Shown piece by piece: positions 25,057 through 33,670 of a DNA stretch of 64,000 bases. The number at the start of each line of letters is the position of its first letter. Within the stretch, counting starts at the first letter, position 1. Under the pieces are notes generated by a model, which saw only the letters and a list, made by a program, of their open reading frames with translations, was not told the DNA's origin and did no database searches. Source of the stretch: Rhizobium aethiopicum (GTDB lineage: Bacteria; Pseudomonadota; Alphaproteobacteria; Rhizobiales; Rhizobiaceae); assembly GCF_900094625.1 (NCBI RefSeq), contig NZ_FMAJ01000002.1:496001-560000 (forward strand). Direction: 5' to 3'. The position numbers and the translations under genes were made by a program.

Positions 25057-25111
25057 ATGCACCAACCGAAGGGCGTGCCGTCGTCAATTTGCGGGTCCCG
25101 ATACGATCGCC
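25057..25111 (-). pseudogene. Decayed copy of the C-terminus of the gene at 23907
   Basis: On the minus strand this reads GATCGTATCGGGACCCGCAA, then ATTGACGACGGCACGCCCTT and CGG. It aligns with the last part of the hypothetical gene at 23907-24278 (encoding RIGTRNFDDDTPFG), but one base is missing, so the frame breaks between RIGTRK and IDDGTPFG. No upstream part is recognisable. It may be a gene remnant or a short DNA repeat. Confidence 0.4.
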
Positions 25112-25307
25112 TACCTCCAGCAAAGGCGAAAGCGCGTGCAGTCTGCGGTAAATTCGACGAAGAATTGTGAGGCGGGCGAACTGCTTCTTGCATGCCTGAT
25201 GTAAGAATCGGAAACACTTTGTGACTAAGTCCCTCCAAAAGCTGCATTTTTCAGCTTGCTGCGCAAGGGCACTTGAAGGATATTGCGCAGACGTTGAGGA
25301 TGCCGTC

Positions 25308-25709
25308 ATGATCAGAATGATAGAAGACCCTGCCGAACTGGCTGGCGAAGACATCACTGGCAAATATATTCTCCGTAAGCTGAACTATCATTGGTTCGCT
25401 TACGGCAAGGCGGCCATTGTGACCGCCTGCAAAGGAACGATCCTCCACCTCGATCGGGAGGAAACCGTCTATTCCGAGCGCTGGGGCCGTCGTGCCTACA
25501 CCGGGACCGGTAAGCGTTACCCCGGCGGCATCTGCCCCATTTCGGCGGTCGCATGTGTTTGCGATACGCCCGATGACGTCAATGCCGTCATTCAACTGGA
25601 TGTCGAAGCGCAGGACGAATTCTACCAACTGATCGCCAAGACGGAAGCCAAGGTTCGGGCGCTTGCCGCTTTGTCAGGAGAGAGCCAGTTTCTCGAGGCG
25701 GCCGAATAA
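25308..25709 (+). CDS. Hypothetical protein
   Basis: 133 residues from the ATG at 25308; GAGGATG upstream is a possible RBS. The frame is open to a GTG at 25221. The product is soluble with a central GRRAYTGTGKRYPGGICP and two close cysteines (ACVCDTPDD), then an acidic helical C-terminus (EAQDEFYQLIAKTEAKVRAL). No family recognised. It lies between the SnoaL-like gene and an ICMT-like gene on the same strand but with gaps of 270 and 210 bases, so probably a separate unit. Confidence 0.55.
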   Translation: MIRMIEDPAELAGEDITGKYILRKLNYHWFAYGKAAIVTACKGTILHLDREETVYSERWGRRAYTGTGKRYPGGICPISAVACVCDTPDDVNAVIQLDVEAQDEFYQLIAKTEAKVRALAALSGESQFLEAAE

Positions 25710-25920
25710 GGCGGTTTTTCAACGATATTTGTCATTGTCGCAACGGCAGTCTACGGCAACGCAACTGAAGCTACGACCTTTGCCAGAGGCGGCTTTCATT
25801 TGCTGCATCGCCGCCACGGTTGTTGCGCGCGCTTCGCTTCCTAAATTCGTAGAGCTACTGAACTTTGGCCGTCGCTGCTGACAGCAGAGGGCGCTTGCCC
25901 CGGCGGAGTGGAAAACGCTC

Positions 25921-26610
25921 ATGACGCAGGAACACTTTGCGGCAGCACCGTCGCTCAGATCGCTCGTTATAACCATCGCGGTGATGGTTGTCGCACTGTT
26001 CTGGCCTGCAGGCACGCTCGATTGGCCGCGCGGCTGGATTTTTCTCGTCCTGTTCCTCGTACTGACAGCAATCGCGCTCGTCTGGATCTGGCGGACGAAT
26101 CCGGAGCTGTTTGCGGCGCGCAGCCGATATCAGAAGGGCACGAAGCGCTGGGATGCCGTGGTCGCGACGGTGACGATCATTCTCTTTGCTGCCATTCTTC
26201 CGGTCGGAGCATTCGACGACGGGCGTTTCCATTGGGCGCCGCAACCCGATTGGGTCGTCCTCCTCGGCTATCTCCTGCTGACCGTCGGATATCTCGGCCT
26301 GACATGGGCGCAATCGGTCAACCGGCATTTCGAGCCAACGGTGCGCATCCAGACCGACCGCGGCCACAAGGTGATCGACAGCGGCCCCTACGCCGTCATC
26401 CGCCACCCCGGATATGCATTCGCCATCGTGCTTGCTGCCGGTATGGCGCTGTCGCTCGGCTCGCTTTACGCGTTGATCCCGGTGGGGCTGCTGGTCGTCA
26501 CCTTGTTCGGCCGGACGCTCGGAGAGGAGGCGGAATTGCGCAAGGGACTGCAAGGATATGCAGAATATATGGCGCGGGTGCGCTGGCGTTGGATTCCGAG
26601 CGTTTGGTGA
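25921..26610 (+). CDS. Isoprenylcysteine carboxyl methyltransferase (ICMT)-like membrane protein
   Basis: 229-residue inner-membrane protein with five to six hydrophobic segments. The C-terminal part has the ICMT/PEMT signature: SGPYAVIRHPGYAFAIVLA near residue 155, then LGEEAELRKGLQGYAEYMARV. Bacterial members methylate lipids or small substrates with SAM or have unknown roles; protein prenylation is not expected. The first helices (SLVITIAVMVVALFWPAG) resemble other rhizobial members. No operon partner is evident. Confidence 0.83.
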   Translation: MTQEHFAAAPSLRSLVITIAVMVVALFWPAGTLDWPRGWIFLVLFLVLTAIALVWIWRTNPELFAARSRYQKGTKRWDAVVATVTIILFAAILPVGAFDDGRFHWAPQPDWVVLLGYLLLTVGYLGLTWAQSVNRHFEPTVRIQTDRGHKVIDSGPYAVIRHPGYAFAIVLAAGMALSLGSLYALIPVGLLVVTLFGRTLGEEAELRKGLQGYAEYMARVRWRWIPSVW

Positions 26611-26640
26611 GGGGCGGTGGCCGTAGTGCGTCCGATTTTT

Positions 26641-26722
26641 GCCCTTCGCTTGCGCTTCGTGCATTCGCTCCTGTCGCCGCCCATCCCCTGATCTGGCTGC
26701 CCGTCAGGGCAGACGAGGGGCG
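26641..26722. repeat. Dispersed rhizobial-type repeat
   Basis: CCCTTCGCTTGCGCTTCGTG, GCATTCGCTCCTGTCGCCGC and a downstream short inverted pair (GGCTGCCCGTCAGGGCAG) match, on the opposite strand, the element at about 44075-44155. Located in the 189-base spacer between convergent genes. Confidence 0.5.
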
Positions 26723-26799
26723 AGGAGCATTGGCGCACAAGCCTTGGGCGCAAGCGGAAGGTAAATGCGCGATATTATTCCTGGAAGAGCGCCCGCCAA

Positions 26800-27330
26800 T
26801 CACCCGATCTGCTTCAGATCCCGCGCAGACCGCTGCCAATTCGCCACGTAATTTTCCGCCGAGCGGCGGATGCCCTCGATAGCCTTCTCATCCAGCACCC
26901 GCACCACGCGGGCGGGCGCACCGACGATCAGGGAGTTGTCGGGGAATTCCTTGCCCTCCGTCACCAGTGCATTGGCGCCGACGAGGCAGTTGTTGCCGAT
27001 TTTCGCGCCGTTCAGGATGGTCGCGCCCATGCCGATCAGCACGTTGTCGCCGAGTGTGCAGCCGTGGAGGATGGCGTGGTGGCCGATGGTGCAGCCTTTG
27101 CCCGTCGTCAGCGGAAAGCCCATGTCGGTGTGGGCCATGACCCCTTCCTGGATATTGCTGCCGGCGCCGATGGTGATCCGCTCATTGTCGCCGCGCAGCA
27201 CCGATCCGAACCAGATGCCGACATTTTCGCCGAGGTCGATATCGCCGATCACATGCGCATCCGGCGCGATCCAGTGGAGGCCGGCGGGCGGCAGTTTCGG
27301 CGTCATTCCGCCAAGGGCGTAGATCGGCAT
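26800..27330 (-). CDS. Gamma-carbonic-anhydrase-like hexapeptide-repeat protein
   Basis: 176 residues of the left-handed beta-helix fold, built from hexapeptides (IGDIDLGENVGIWFGSVLRG, IGAGSNIQEGVMAHTD, IGHHAILHGCTLGDNVLIGM). His in MAHTD and in TIGHHAILHG correspond to the zinc ligands of gamma-class carbonic anhydrases (YrdA/PaaY-like). Length is typical. Twelve bases downstream of the FAH-family gene on the same strand, so co-transcribed. Enzymatic activity is plausible, not proven. Confidence 0.87.
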   Translation of the reverse strand: MPIYALGGMTPKLPPAGLHWIAPDAHVIGDIDLGENVGIWFGSVLRGDNERITIGAGSNIQEGVMAHTDMGFPLTTGKGCTIGHHAILHGCTLGDNVLIGMGATILNGAKIGNNCLVGANALVTEGKEFPDNSLIVGAPARVVRVLDEKAIEGIRRSAENYVANWQRSARDLKQIG

Positions 27331-27342
27331 GATATCCTCCGC

Positions 27343-28038
27343 TCAGATGACCTCGACCGACAGCGTCGCGACGCCATCGATGCCGCAGGTGATGCGGTCG
27401 CCCCTGGCAACCGCGCCGACGCCGGCCGGCGTGCCGGTCATGATGACATCGCCGGGCGCCAGCACGAAGAGCTTCGACAGTTCGGCGATGATCTCCGGCA
27501 CCTTCCAGATCATCTGGTTGAGGTCGCCATCCTGGACGCGCCTGCCGTTCTGCTCCAGCCAGATGCGGCCGTCGCCGGGATGACCGAGGCGGCTTGCCGG
27601 CACGATCGCCGAGACGGGGGCGGAATGTTCGAAGGCCTTGGCAAGCTCCCAGGGGCGGCCAAGCTTCTTGGCCTCGCCCTGCAGGTCACGGCGGGTGAAA
27701 TCGATGCCGACGGCATAACCGTAGATGCAGTCGAACGCATCCGCGGCTGCAATGTTCGCGCCGCCCGATTTCAGCGCCAGCACGCATTCCACCTCGTAAT
27801 GCACGTCTGATGACAGCGGCGGGTAGGGGAAGGCATGGCCGGGCGGCAGCAGATTGTCGGCGTTCTTCTGGAAGAAGAAGGGCGGTTCGCGGCTCGGATC
27901 ATGGCCCATCTCGATCGCATGATCGGCATAATTGCGCCCGACGCAATAGACGCGGCGCACCGGAAAACGCTCGTCGCTGCCTTCGACAGGCAGCAGAACC
28001 GGTGCTGGACGCGGAATGACGGTGGCGGGATGGGGCAT
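27343..28038 (-). CDS. Fumarylacetoacetate hydrolase (FAH)-family protein
   Basis: 231 residues of the FAH fold: VYCVGRNYADHAIEMGHD at the start, FFFQKNADNL, the metal ligands in VHYEVECVLAL (Glu pair near residues 81 and 83) and AVGIDFTRRDLQGEAKK (Asp near 113), and the closing VLAPGDVIMTGTPAGVG. Members act as acylpyruvases or decarboxylases on oxo acids; fumarylpyruvate hydrolase-like activity is a reasonable guess. First gene of a two-gene unit with the gamma-carbonic-anhydrase-like protein. Confidence 0.88.
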   Translation of the reverse strand: MPHPATVIPRPAPVLLPVEGSDERFPVRRVYCVGRNYADHAIEMGHDPSREPPFFFQKNADNLLPPGHAFPYPPLSSDVHYEVECVLALKSGGANIAAADAFDCIYGYAVGIDFTRRDLQGEAKKLGRPWELAKAFEHSAPVSAIVPASRLGHPGDGRIWLEQNGRRVQDGDLNQMIWKVPEIIAELSKLFVLAPGDVIMTGTPAGVGAVARGDRITCGIDGVATLSVEVI

Positions 28039-28254
28039 GGCGGGCCTTTCTGTTCATCGAGTCTTTGCGCTCATCTTAGAGCATGTCGCGCAAAAGTGTG
28101 CGGCGGTTTTGCGATAACGACATGCTTTAAAACAAAGACCTAAAGCGCAAGGAGCGAATCTGAAAGATCGCGACGCGTTAGACGGCAAACAGTGCGGCGG
28201 GGAAGCGTGCTTGGCGGATTGACGCTGTTGCCGGCGAGCGATAACTTACATTGA
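28039..28254. repeat. Intergenic region with rhizobial palindrome (28076-28150)
   Basis: AGCATGTCG at 28080-28088 pairs with CGACATGCT at 28118-28126, with an inner CGCGCAAAA / TTTTGCG, followed by the AAGACCTAAAGCGC tail common to this rhizobial repeat type. To its right, TTGACG (28219-28224) and TAACTT 17 bases later form a possible sigma-70 promoter for the structured RNA that follows. Confidence 0.6.
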
Positions 28255-28378
28255 TGAGCAGGATTTTCGCAGTTTCCACGATGTCTACGACCACCGTTTG
28301 GCGGTGGGTGGCAGACGCGTGAACTGAATTCCGTTCATTGCAGGAGACACCAACCCGCCGGAAACGAGCGGGTTTTTT
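28255..28378 (+). ncRNA. Candidate small RNA or leader with intrinsic terminator
   Basis: Three hairpins follow a promoter-like pair: CCACCG/CGGTGG at 28291-28307, TGAAC/GTTCA at 28320-28337, and AACCCGC/GCGGGTT at 28352-28374 followed by six Ts, a textbook intrinsic terminator. It ends 36 bases before the nucleotidyltransferase start, so it is either an independent sRNA of about 120 nt or an attenuator of that gene. No match to a riboswitch class is recognised. Confidence 0.5.
28352..28378 (+). terminator. Intrinsic terminator
   Basis: Stem AACCCGC (28352-28358) with GCGGGTT (28368-28374), loop CGGAAACGA, then a T-run to 28378. It lies upstream of the gene at 28414, which makes it unusual as an ordinary gene end. 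Confidence 0.75.
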
Positions 28379-28413
28379 GTTGCCGCTCGCCTCCCGCATT
28401 CGAGGACGAGAAC

Positions 28414-29166
28414 ATGGACGATATCGCGAAACAGATTCTTGCCGAGCGGGCGCTCGCCGCCGCCCGTCATTGCGTCGACCGCCTCTATGCCGGCGCAGCC
28501 TTCGCCTATGTTTCCGGCTCCATCATGCGCGGCGAGGGGACCGTGTTTTCGGATATCGATCTCGTTGTGGTGTTCCCGTCGCTCGACAGAGCCTGGCGGG
28601 AATCGTTCACCGAAGCCGGTTTTCCGGTCGAGGCCTTCGCCCACGATCCGCAGACGCTGGCGCATTATATCCATCAGGATGCCGAGAGCGGTTATCCCAT
28701 CATGGGCAATATGGTTGCGACGGGCAGCATATTAGGGCCGGATTTCGAGAGCGCCCGCGCTATCCAGGAAAAGGCGGCAGGCATGCTGGCGGCGGGGCCG
28801 AAACCGCTGGCCGGCCCAGCCTATGACGCGTTGCGCTATCAGGTGAGTGACCTTGCCGACGATCTGCGCGGCGAGCGCCCGCCCGAAGAGGTCGCCGCCA
28901 TCGCCGCGCATCTTTACCAGAAGCTCGCCGATCTCATTCTACTCGGGCATGGCCAATGGGCCGGCCGGGGAAAATGGGCGCCGCGCCTGCTCAGGAAATT
29001 CGACCCGCAATTGGCGAGCGAATTCGCCACGGCGTTCCGCCTGGCGGCGCAAGGCGACGGAGCCCGGCTTCTCGATCTAGCCGACCGGGCGTTCGCCTTA
29101 CACGGCGGCCGTTATTTTGATGGATACAGGCAGGACGCTCCGCTGGAGGCGCGACGGCTGGAATAG
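28414..29166 (+). CDS. Nucleotidyltransferase-domain protein
   Basis: 250 residues. The pol-beta-type nucleotidyltransferase motif is clear near residue 33: YVSGSIMRGEGTVFSDIDLV, with GS and the DxD metal pair. The remainder is helical, with KLADLILLGHGQWAGRGKW, as in aminoglycoside adenylyltransferase-like and MNT-domain proteins. No HEPN partner is adjacent, so a toxin-antitoxin pair is not evident. RBS GAGGACGAGAAC. Upstream lies a terminator-ended structured RNA that could attenuate it. Confidence 0.83.
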   Translation: MDDIAKQILAERALAAARHCVDRLYAGAAFAYVSGSIMRGEGTVFSDIDLVVVFPSLDRAWRESFTEAGFPVEAFAHDPQTLAHYIHQDAESGYPIMGNMVATGSILGPDFESARAIQEKAAGMLAAGPKPLAGPAYDALRYQVSDLADDLRGERPPEEVAAIAAHLYQKLADLILLGHGQWAGRGKWAPRLLRKFDPQLASEFATAFRLAAQGDGARLLDLADRAFALHGGRYFDGYRQDAPLEARRLE

Positions 29167-29190
29167 AGGTGCTGTCAGAGACGGCAAGGC

Positions 29191-29245
29191 GCAAGAGGGC
29201 CTTATCCTGAGGTGCCCCGCAAAGGGCCTCGAAGGAGGCGGGTGG
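29191..29245. repeat. Short dispersed repeat (TTATCCTGAGGTGCCCCGC type)
   Basis: AGGGCCTTATCCTGAGGTGC then GCAAAGGGCCTCGAAGGAGG. A similar element with CCTCACCGCGAGGTGCC and GCCTCGAAGG lies at 41271-41318 and a related one at about 10670. It is a common sort of rhizobial intergenic repeat. Confidence 0.5.
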
Positions 29246-29316
29246 GCCGGCCAGCGATGAAACGCAAAGAGCGGCGTTGCGGCGGTCGTTCGAGGCTTCG
29301 GCCGAAATACAGCGCA

Positions 29317-30210
29317 TCACCCCCGTGAGGTCATCCAGACCCCCACCATCGTCACCGCAAGGCCAATGAACATTATTGCCGTCAGTGGCTCGTTGAACAG
29401 CGCCCACGCCCATACCATGGTGACTGGAGGGCTGAGGTAGATGACGGCGCTGACTTGCGCCACCGGAAACAGCCGCAGACTAGTGTAGTAGAGCGAGTAG
29501 GCGGCGAAGGTCGCAAACAGCACGAGCCATGCCATGCCGATCGCGAATTCGGCCGTCATCGGCGGGGCAATGTTGCCCTGCAGTAAGGTGCAGAGGGAAA
29601 ACAGGGCCGAGCCGGTCAGGGTCTGGATGCAGAGGCTCTGGTGCACGGGCATATGCTCCGTGCGCCGGCGTCTGTAGAGAACGGAGGCCAGTGCAAAAAT
29701 CAGCATCGAGCCGACTGTCAGCGCATAGGCCCAGAACGGAGCCTCGCCGAAGCTCAGGCTTTCGAACGAAACGAGCAATACGCCCGCCACCGCAATCGCC
29801 GTCCCCAGCCATTGCCGCCGCGTTAGTCGCTCACCGAGGAACGGTTGCGAGAGGCAGGCGATCGCCAGCGGCAGGAGATCGGAAATCAGCGCGACCAGCC
29901 CGGTTGGCACGCGCTGCTCGATGGCGAGCGCGAAGCCGCCGAGATAGAGGAATACCGACATCACGCCGAAGAGGATCTCACCGAGCACGCTGCGCAGAGA
30001 CATTCGCGGCCCGATGGTGAGCGCAAAGGGCAAAAGTATCAGACCCGAGAGAAGGGTGCGCCAGAACAGCACCAGCACGACGCTCGCCTCTTCACTGGCG
30101 TAGCGGACGCCGACGAAACCGGAACTCCAGCTGATCACCATAAGCGTGGCCAGCACCGGCCAGAGGAAACGGTGATGCGGTGCGGACCGGGCGATGGCTT
30201 GATTGGTCAT
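29317..30210 (-). CDS. EamA/DMT-family transporter
   Basis: 297-residue inner-membrane protein with ten hydrophobic segments arranged as two EamA domains: the first opens with VLATLMVISWSSGFVGVRYA, the second starts near PFWAYALTVGSMLIFALAS. LGERLTRRQWLGTAIAVAGV closes the first domain and FNEPLTAIMFIGLAVTMVGV the second. Such proteins export amino acids or metabolites. Divergent from a LysR regulator 131 bases away, which probably controls it. Confidence 0.9.
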   Translation of the reverse strand: MTNQAIARSAPHHRFLWPVLATLMVISWSSGFVGVRYASEEASVVLVLFWRTLLSGLILLPFALTIGPRMSLRSVLGEILFGVMSVFLYLGGFALAIEQRVPTGLVALISDLLPLAIACLSQPFLGERLTRRQWLGTAIAVAGVLLVSFESLSFGEAPFWAYALTVGSMLIFALASVLYRRRRTEHMPVHQSLCIQTLTGSALFSLCTLLQGNIAPPMTAEFAIGMAWLVLFATFAAYSLYYTSLRLFPVAQVSAVIYLSPPVTMVWAWALFNEPLTAIMFIGLAVTMVGVWMTSRG

Positions 30211-30341
30211 GGGATGCTCTTTTTGATATCGTTCGTTTCAGCCATAAGCCAGGAAGAACAGCATCACACATGACAAATTTCGATCATGACATGACATATT
30301 GATCGATCTGTCGATGATCGCTTGCAAGCATCAAGGCTTCC

Positions 30342-31271
30342 ATGCATAGCTTCCGCAATACAGTCAGCCGAGGGATTGTCTTGACCGAACTCAACAGCCG
30401 ACGATTGGAAATAGACGCACTGCGGGTCCTGTGGTCCGTTCGCCGACACGGCGGGATCACCCGCGCCGCCGAGGCGCTCGGCCTGTCGCAATCGGCCGTC
30501 AGCCACAAGATCAAGCGGCTTGAAGTCAGCCTCGATTGCCACCTGCTGAGCCGCAAGCAGGGAGCGCCTGCCTTCACCGCTGCCGGCGAGGATTTGCTCG
30601 ATTATGCCGAACGCATCCTCGGCCTGCATGACGAAGCGCTTCTCAGCCTGACGAAAACGCCGCTCGCCGGGCGCATCGCGCTGGGGCTGACCGAGGATAC
30701 GACCTGCACCGATCTGGCCCGGATATTGGGTCGGTTTCGCCGGCTGCATCCCGATGTCGCCGTGCGCACCAAGGTCAGAATGAGCCTGGTGCTGAGGGCG
30801 ATGCTGGAGCGGGGAGAGCTCGACGCTGCGATCGTGCAGATTTTTGCCCATGAGGTTCGCCCGAGCGATATCGTGCTCTTCCGTGAGCAGCTCTACTGGG
30901 TGAAGCATCCGGACCTCGTTCTGCCGCCGAGTGGTCCTATCCCGTTCCTGTCCTTCGATGACGAGTGCTTCTACCGCCAATGGGCGCTCGATATCGGCCA
31001 GGACGGCGACACGCTGCTCGAAACCGTCTTCGAATGCGCAAGCGCCGCCGGCATTGTCTCGGCGGTCACCTCTGCCCTCGGCGTGGCGCTTCTGAACGGG
31101 CGCCACCTGCGCCCGGAGATGGAGATCATCAGCAACCGCCTGCCGGCGCCTCCCGCCTTGGTCTATGTCGTGCGCCGCGCCCGAAAGGCGCGAAATCCGG
31201 CGCTCGATACGCTGGTCGCCGAGATCGAGAATGAAATCAGCCGGTATGGCGGGCTTACTTTGGCGAGTTGA
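30342..31271 (+). CDS. LysR-family transcriptional regulator
   Basis: 309 residues. N-terminal winged helix: LRVLWSVRRHGGITRAAEAL and SQSAVSHKIKRLEVSL (about residues 27-65), then an effector-binding domain (GRIALGLTEDTTCTDLARIL...). The ATG at 30342 has a weak AAGG upstream; a TTG 13 codons later, before TELNSRR, is an alternative. Divergent from the EamA exporter, an arrangement typical for LysR control of an efflux gene. The inducer is unknown. Confidence 0.9.
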   Translation: MHSFRNTVSRGIVLTELNSRRLEIDALRVLWSVRRHGGITRAAEALGLSQSAVSHKIKRLEVSLDCHLLSRKQGAPAFTAAGEDLLDYAERILGLHDEALLSLTKTPLAGRIALGLTEDTTCTDLARILGRFRRLHPDVAVRTKVRMSLVLRAMLERGELDAAIVQIFAHEVRPSDIVLFREQLYWVKHPDLVLPPSGPIPFLSFDDECFYRQWALDIGQDGDTLLETVFECASAAGIVSAVTSALGVALLNGRHLRPEMEIISNRLPAPPALVYVVRRARKARNPALDTLVAEIENEISRYGGLTLAS

Positions 31272-31457
31272 TTGCTGGTACTGGTCGGAAGCTTTGAGTG
31301 TACAGCTTCCATCACAATTCTGCTTCCCGGCTTGCAGTCAGGGGTCGTGCCATCTCTTTGATTCAGGGAGCAAGTGAACGGCTCGCGCCATTGCAATACG
31401 TTGCCAGTTGGATAAAGCTGAACGGTAATATTATTATAACCAGAGGATGAAAGAAGA

Positions 31458-31898
31458 ATGCCGGGGTCGCGATTTTTCAGAGCAAACCATATCCTAGTGC
31501 CCATACTTTCCGTGACTTTAGGTCTTTCCGGTTGTGTCACCACCAAGGATGGCGTGCAGATTTCTGCGGACCATAGTCGCGCCGTGAGTGGCGAGCGGAC
31601 AAAAATGGGCCAGTCTTACAATTTGAATGCAGACTGCACCGCTGCGACTATGGCGAAGATAAAGTTAGTGCAAGCTCCGGCGCACGGTTCGGTCGAATTT
31701 GTTAACGAAAAGATTTTTTCAAATTACCCGACAGGTGCTCCGCAGATCAGATGCAATTCCAGGAAATCTCCTGGCGTCTCCGAATATTATACTTCCAACA
31801 GCGGATACTCGGGAAAGGATATGTATAAGGTCAGAGTGTCCTACGGCGAAGGAACCGTCAAGGACGTAACCGTCAATATCAATGTGATAAAGAACTGA
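31458..31898 (+). CDS. Putative lipoprotein of unknown function
   Basis: 146 residues. The N-terminus holds a hydrophobic signal (ILVPILSVTLGLSGC) with a lipobox LSGC at about residue 26, so likely a lipid-anchored envelope protein. The mature part has beta-type composition with APAHGSVEFVNE and a Tyr/Ser-rich SEYYTSNSGYSGKDMYKVRV that resembles repeats in Ig-like or cadherin-like bacterial domains. Base composition and codon use are less GC-rich than neighbours, suggesting acquisition. No partner genes. Confidence 0.7.
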   Translation: MPGSRFFRANHILVPILSVTLGLSGCVTTKDGVQISADHSRAVSGERTKMGQSYNLNADCTAATMAKIKLVQAPAHGSVEFVNEKIFSNYPTGAPQIRCNSRKSPGVSEYYTSNSGYSGKDMYKVRVSYGEGTVKDVTVNINVIKN

Positions 31899-31980
31899 CG
31901 CAAACCGCCGGTACTTTCCAAACCGGTCGTTCAAGCCAAGCGGTGGCGCACCTGCAGGTATGCTGCCGTTGAAGATATGC

Positions 31981-32961
31981 CTAGCCGAGAGCACTCTGCT
32001 CCGCGTAAATCCTGTCGATCAGAGCATCCAGTTCACCCCGCGGCGGACGGCTCTTCGCTAGGCGCTGCTTCAGGTGCACGATCGAGTCGGCGAGGATTTC
32101 ATCAAGGCTCTCGGCGCAGGTGAAGTCGCCCGCCACGCGCTTGACCTTGGAATTGTCGAAGATAGCCGTCCATGCCTTGTCGCCGAGGAGCGGACCGATC
32201 CATTCCGGATTGTATCTGATCAGCGTGTCCGTCGGCACGTGGACGATCTTGGCTTCCACGCCTAACAACCTTGCGATGGTCTTCTGGATGTCGTCCCAGA
32301 GGTGGGCGCGGTCGGAGGTGATGTGGAAAATCTCTTTCAGCGCCGCCTGTTTGCCGAAAAGGCCGACGAAGGGCACGGCGAAATCGACCGCGCGGGTGAG
32401 CGTCCAGGGTGTGTGGCCGTCGCCCGCCACGATGATGGGCTCGCGGTCCAGCATGCGTCTCGCCATGATATCGCTGTCGCCCATCATGATCGGCAGGCCG
32501 GTGCGGACGGTGTGGCTGGGGCGGATGATGGTCCAGGCGAGATTGCCGGATTTCCGGAGCAGTTCCTCGCAGGCGATCTTGGCCTGGCTATAGGGCCAGT
32601 AGGGATTGATCGCCGGCGTCTCCTCGGTGATCACGTAGTGACGCGGCGGTTTTTCATAGACCGAGGCCGAGGAGATGAAGATGTACTGGCTGCAATTGCC
32701 CGAGAAGACCTCGATGTCGCGCGCCACCTGATCGGGCGTGAAGGCGATGAACTGGCAGACGACATCGTAATTGGCCTTGGCGACGTCGGCATAGGCGCTC
32801 GACCCCAGTTCGCCCACGATCGAGGTGACACCGGCGGGCAGGGCGGCTTCTCTCAAGCCGCGATTGTAGACGCTGACATAGTGGCCCGAGGCGACGGCGC
32901 GTTCGACACAGGGGTAGGAAATCTGGCCGGTGCCGCCAATGAAGAGAACTTTCAAAGCCAT
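31981..32961 (-). CDS. NAD-dependent epimerase/dehydratase (extended SDR)
   Basis: 326 residues. Rossmann motif FIGGTGQIS at residues 7-15, the catalytic Tyr/Lys in YWPYSQAKIACEELL near 125, and Ser in FISSASVYEKPP. The C-terminal half is substrate-binding (TSDRAHLWDDIQKTIARLLG). It resembles plant and bacterial CSP41/sugar-nucleotide-type epimerases. Substrate unknown. It is followed upstream (higher coordinates) by the DUF308-like gene on the same strand, 130 bases away. Confidence 0.87.
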   Translation of the reverse strand: MALKVLFIGGTGQISYPCVERAVASGHYVSVYNRGLREAALPAGVTSIVGELGSSAYADVAKANYDVVCQFIAFTPDQVARDIEVFSGNCSQYIFISSASVYEKPPRHYVITEETPAINPYWPYSQAKIACEELLRKSGNLAWTIIRPSHTVRTGLPIMMGDSDIMARRMLDREPIIVAGDGHTPWTLTRAVDFAVPFVGLFGKQAALKEIFHITSDRAHLWDDIQKTIARLLGVEAKIVHVPTDTLIRYNPEWIGPLLGDKAWTAIFDNSKVKRVAGDFTCAESLDEILADSIVHLKQRLAKSRPPRGELDALIDRIYAEQSALG

Positions 32962-33091
32962 GGGAGTGACCTCGGGGTCAGGGGGCGGGGACTGTGATCA
33001 CCCTTCATAGCGCGAAAGAAGGTGGGCGTCTCCCCGCAAATCTCCGGCGACGGCAATGACTTGAGCTTGCCGCCGCGTGACCGCCCAGCGC

Positions 33092-33649
33092 CTATGCATG
33101 CGCCTTGCGATGGGCGGCGACTGCAAGCCAGATCGAGGAGAGCAGGAAGTAGAATGCACCGAACCCTGCGTAAGGCACGATATCGAGGATCGTCGGGATG
33201 GCGGTGCCGAGCGATCGGCCGATCATGAAGCCGCCGGCAAGGGCGGACTGCGCGCCGCTCAGGATCATCACCCATTGGGCGCCCTCGGTGCGCCAGCGCC
33301 TCACACCGGTATAGAGCTGCAGCAGGCCCGAGAGGATCGCCCAGGCCCCGAACACGGCGAGGACGGCGTAGGTGCTGGTGCCGAATGCGATGACGACGGC
33401 GAGCGCCGTGACCGTGCTGACCGCGACGTTCAACGTCTGAGACGGGTTTGCCTGCAGGCCGCCATTGACCCGGGCATCGAGCAGATTGGCCAGTGCATCC
33501 CACAGGGGATAGATCACCAGCAAAAAGGCCACGGCGCGCGGCTGCCCTGCCAAGAGAATGGCGGCGGCAATCCAGCCCACCGAGAAGGCGGCGCGGGTGA
33601 AATAATAAGATCTCAGCCAGGTGGACTGGAGGGAAGAATGCGTTTGCAT
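33092..33649 (-). CDS. DUF308-like membrane protein
   Basis: 185 residues with five to six transmembrane segments (AFSVGWIAAAILLAG, AVAFLLVIYPLWDALANLL, TVTALAVVIAFGTSTYAVLA, GAWAILSGLLQLYTGVRRW...). The GAWAILSGLLQL and MILSGAQSALAGG blocks are in keeping with the DUF308/HdeD group. ATG at 33649 has AAGGAACTTGCCG upstream; a TTG two codons earlier is possible. Divergent from a TetR gene with shared operators, so it is the likely target of that regulator. Confidence 0.75.
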   Translation of the reverse strand: MQTHSSLQSTWLRSYYFTRAAFSVGWIAAAILLAGQPRAVAFLLVIYPLWDALANLLDARVNGGLQANPSQTLNVAVSTVTALAVVIAFGTSTYAVLAVFGAWAILSGLLQLYTGVRRWRTEGAQWVMILSGAQSALAGGFMIGRSLGTAIPTILDIVPYAGFGAFYFLLSSIWLAVAAHRKAHA

Positions 33650-33670
33650 CGGCAAGTTCCTTGATGTTTA

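Noticed and set aside
28414..29166. Nucleotidyltransferase gene as half of a MNT-HEPN toxin-antitoxin pair
   Set aside because: No HEPN-type gene lies next to it on either side and the protein is longer than MNT antitoxins.
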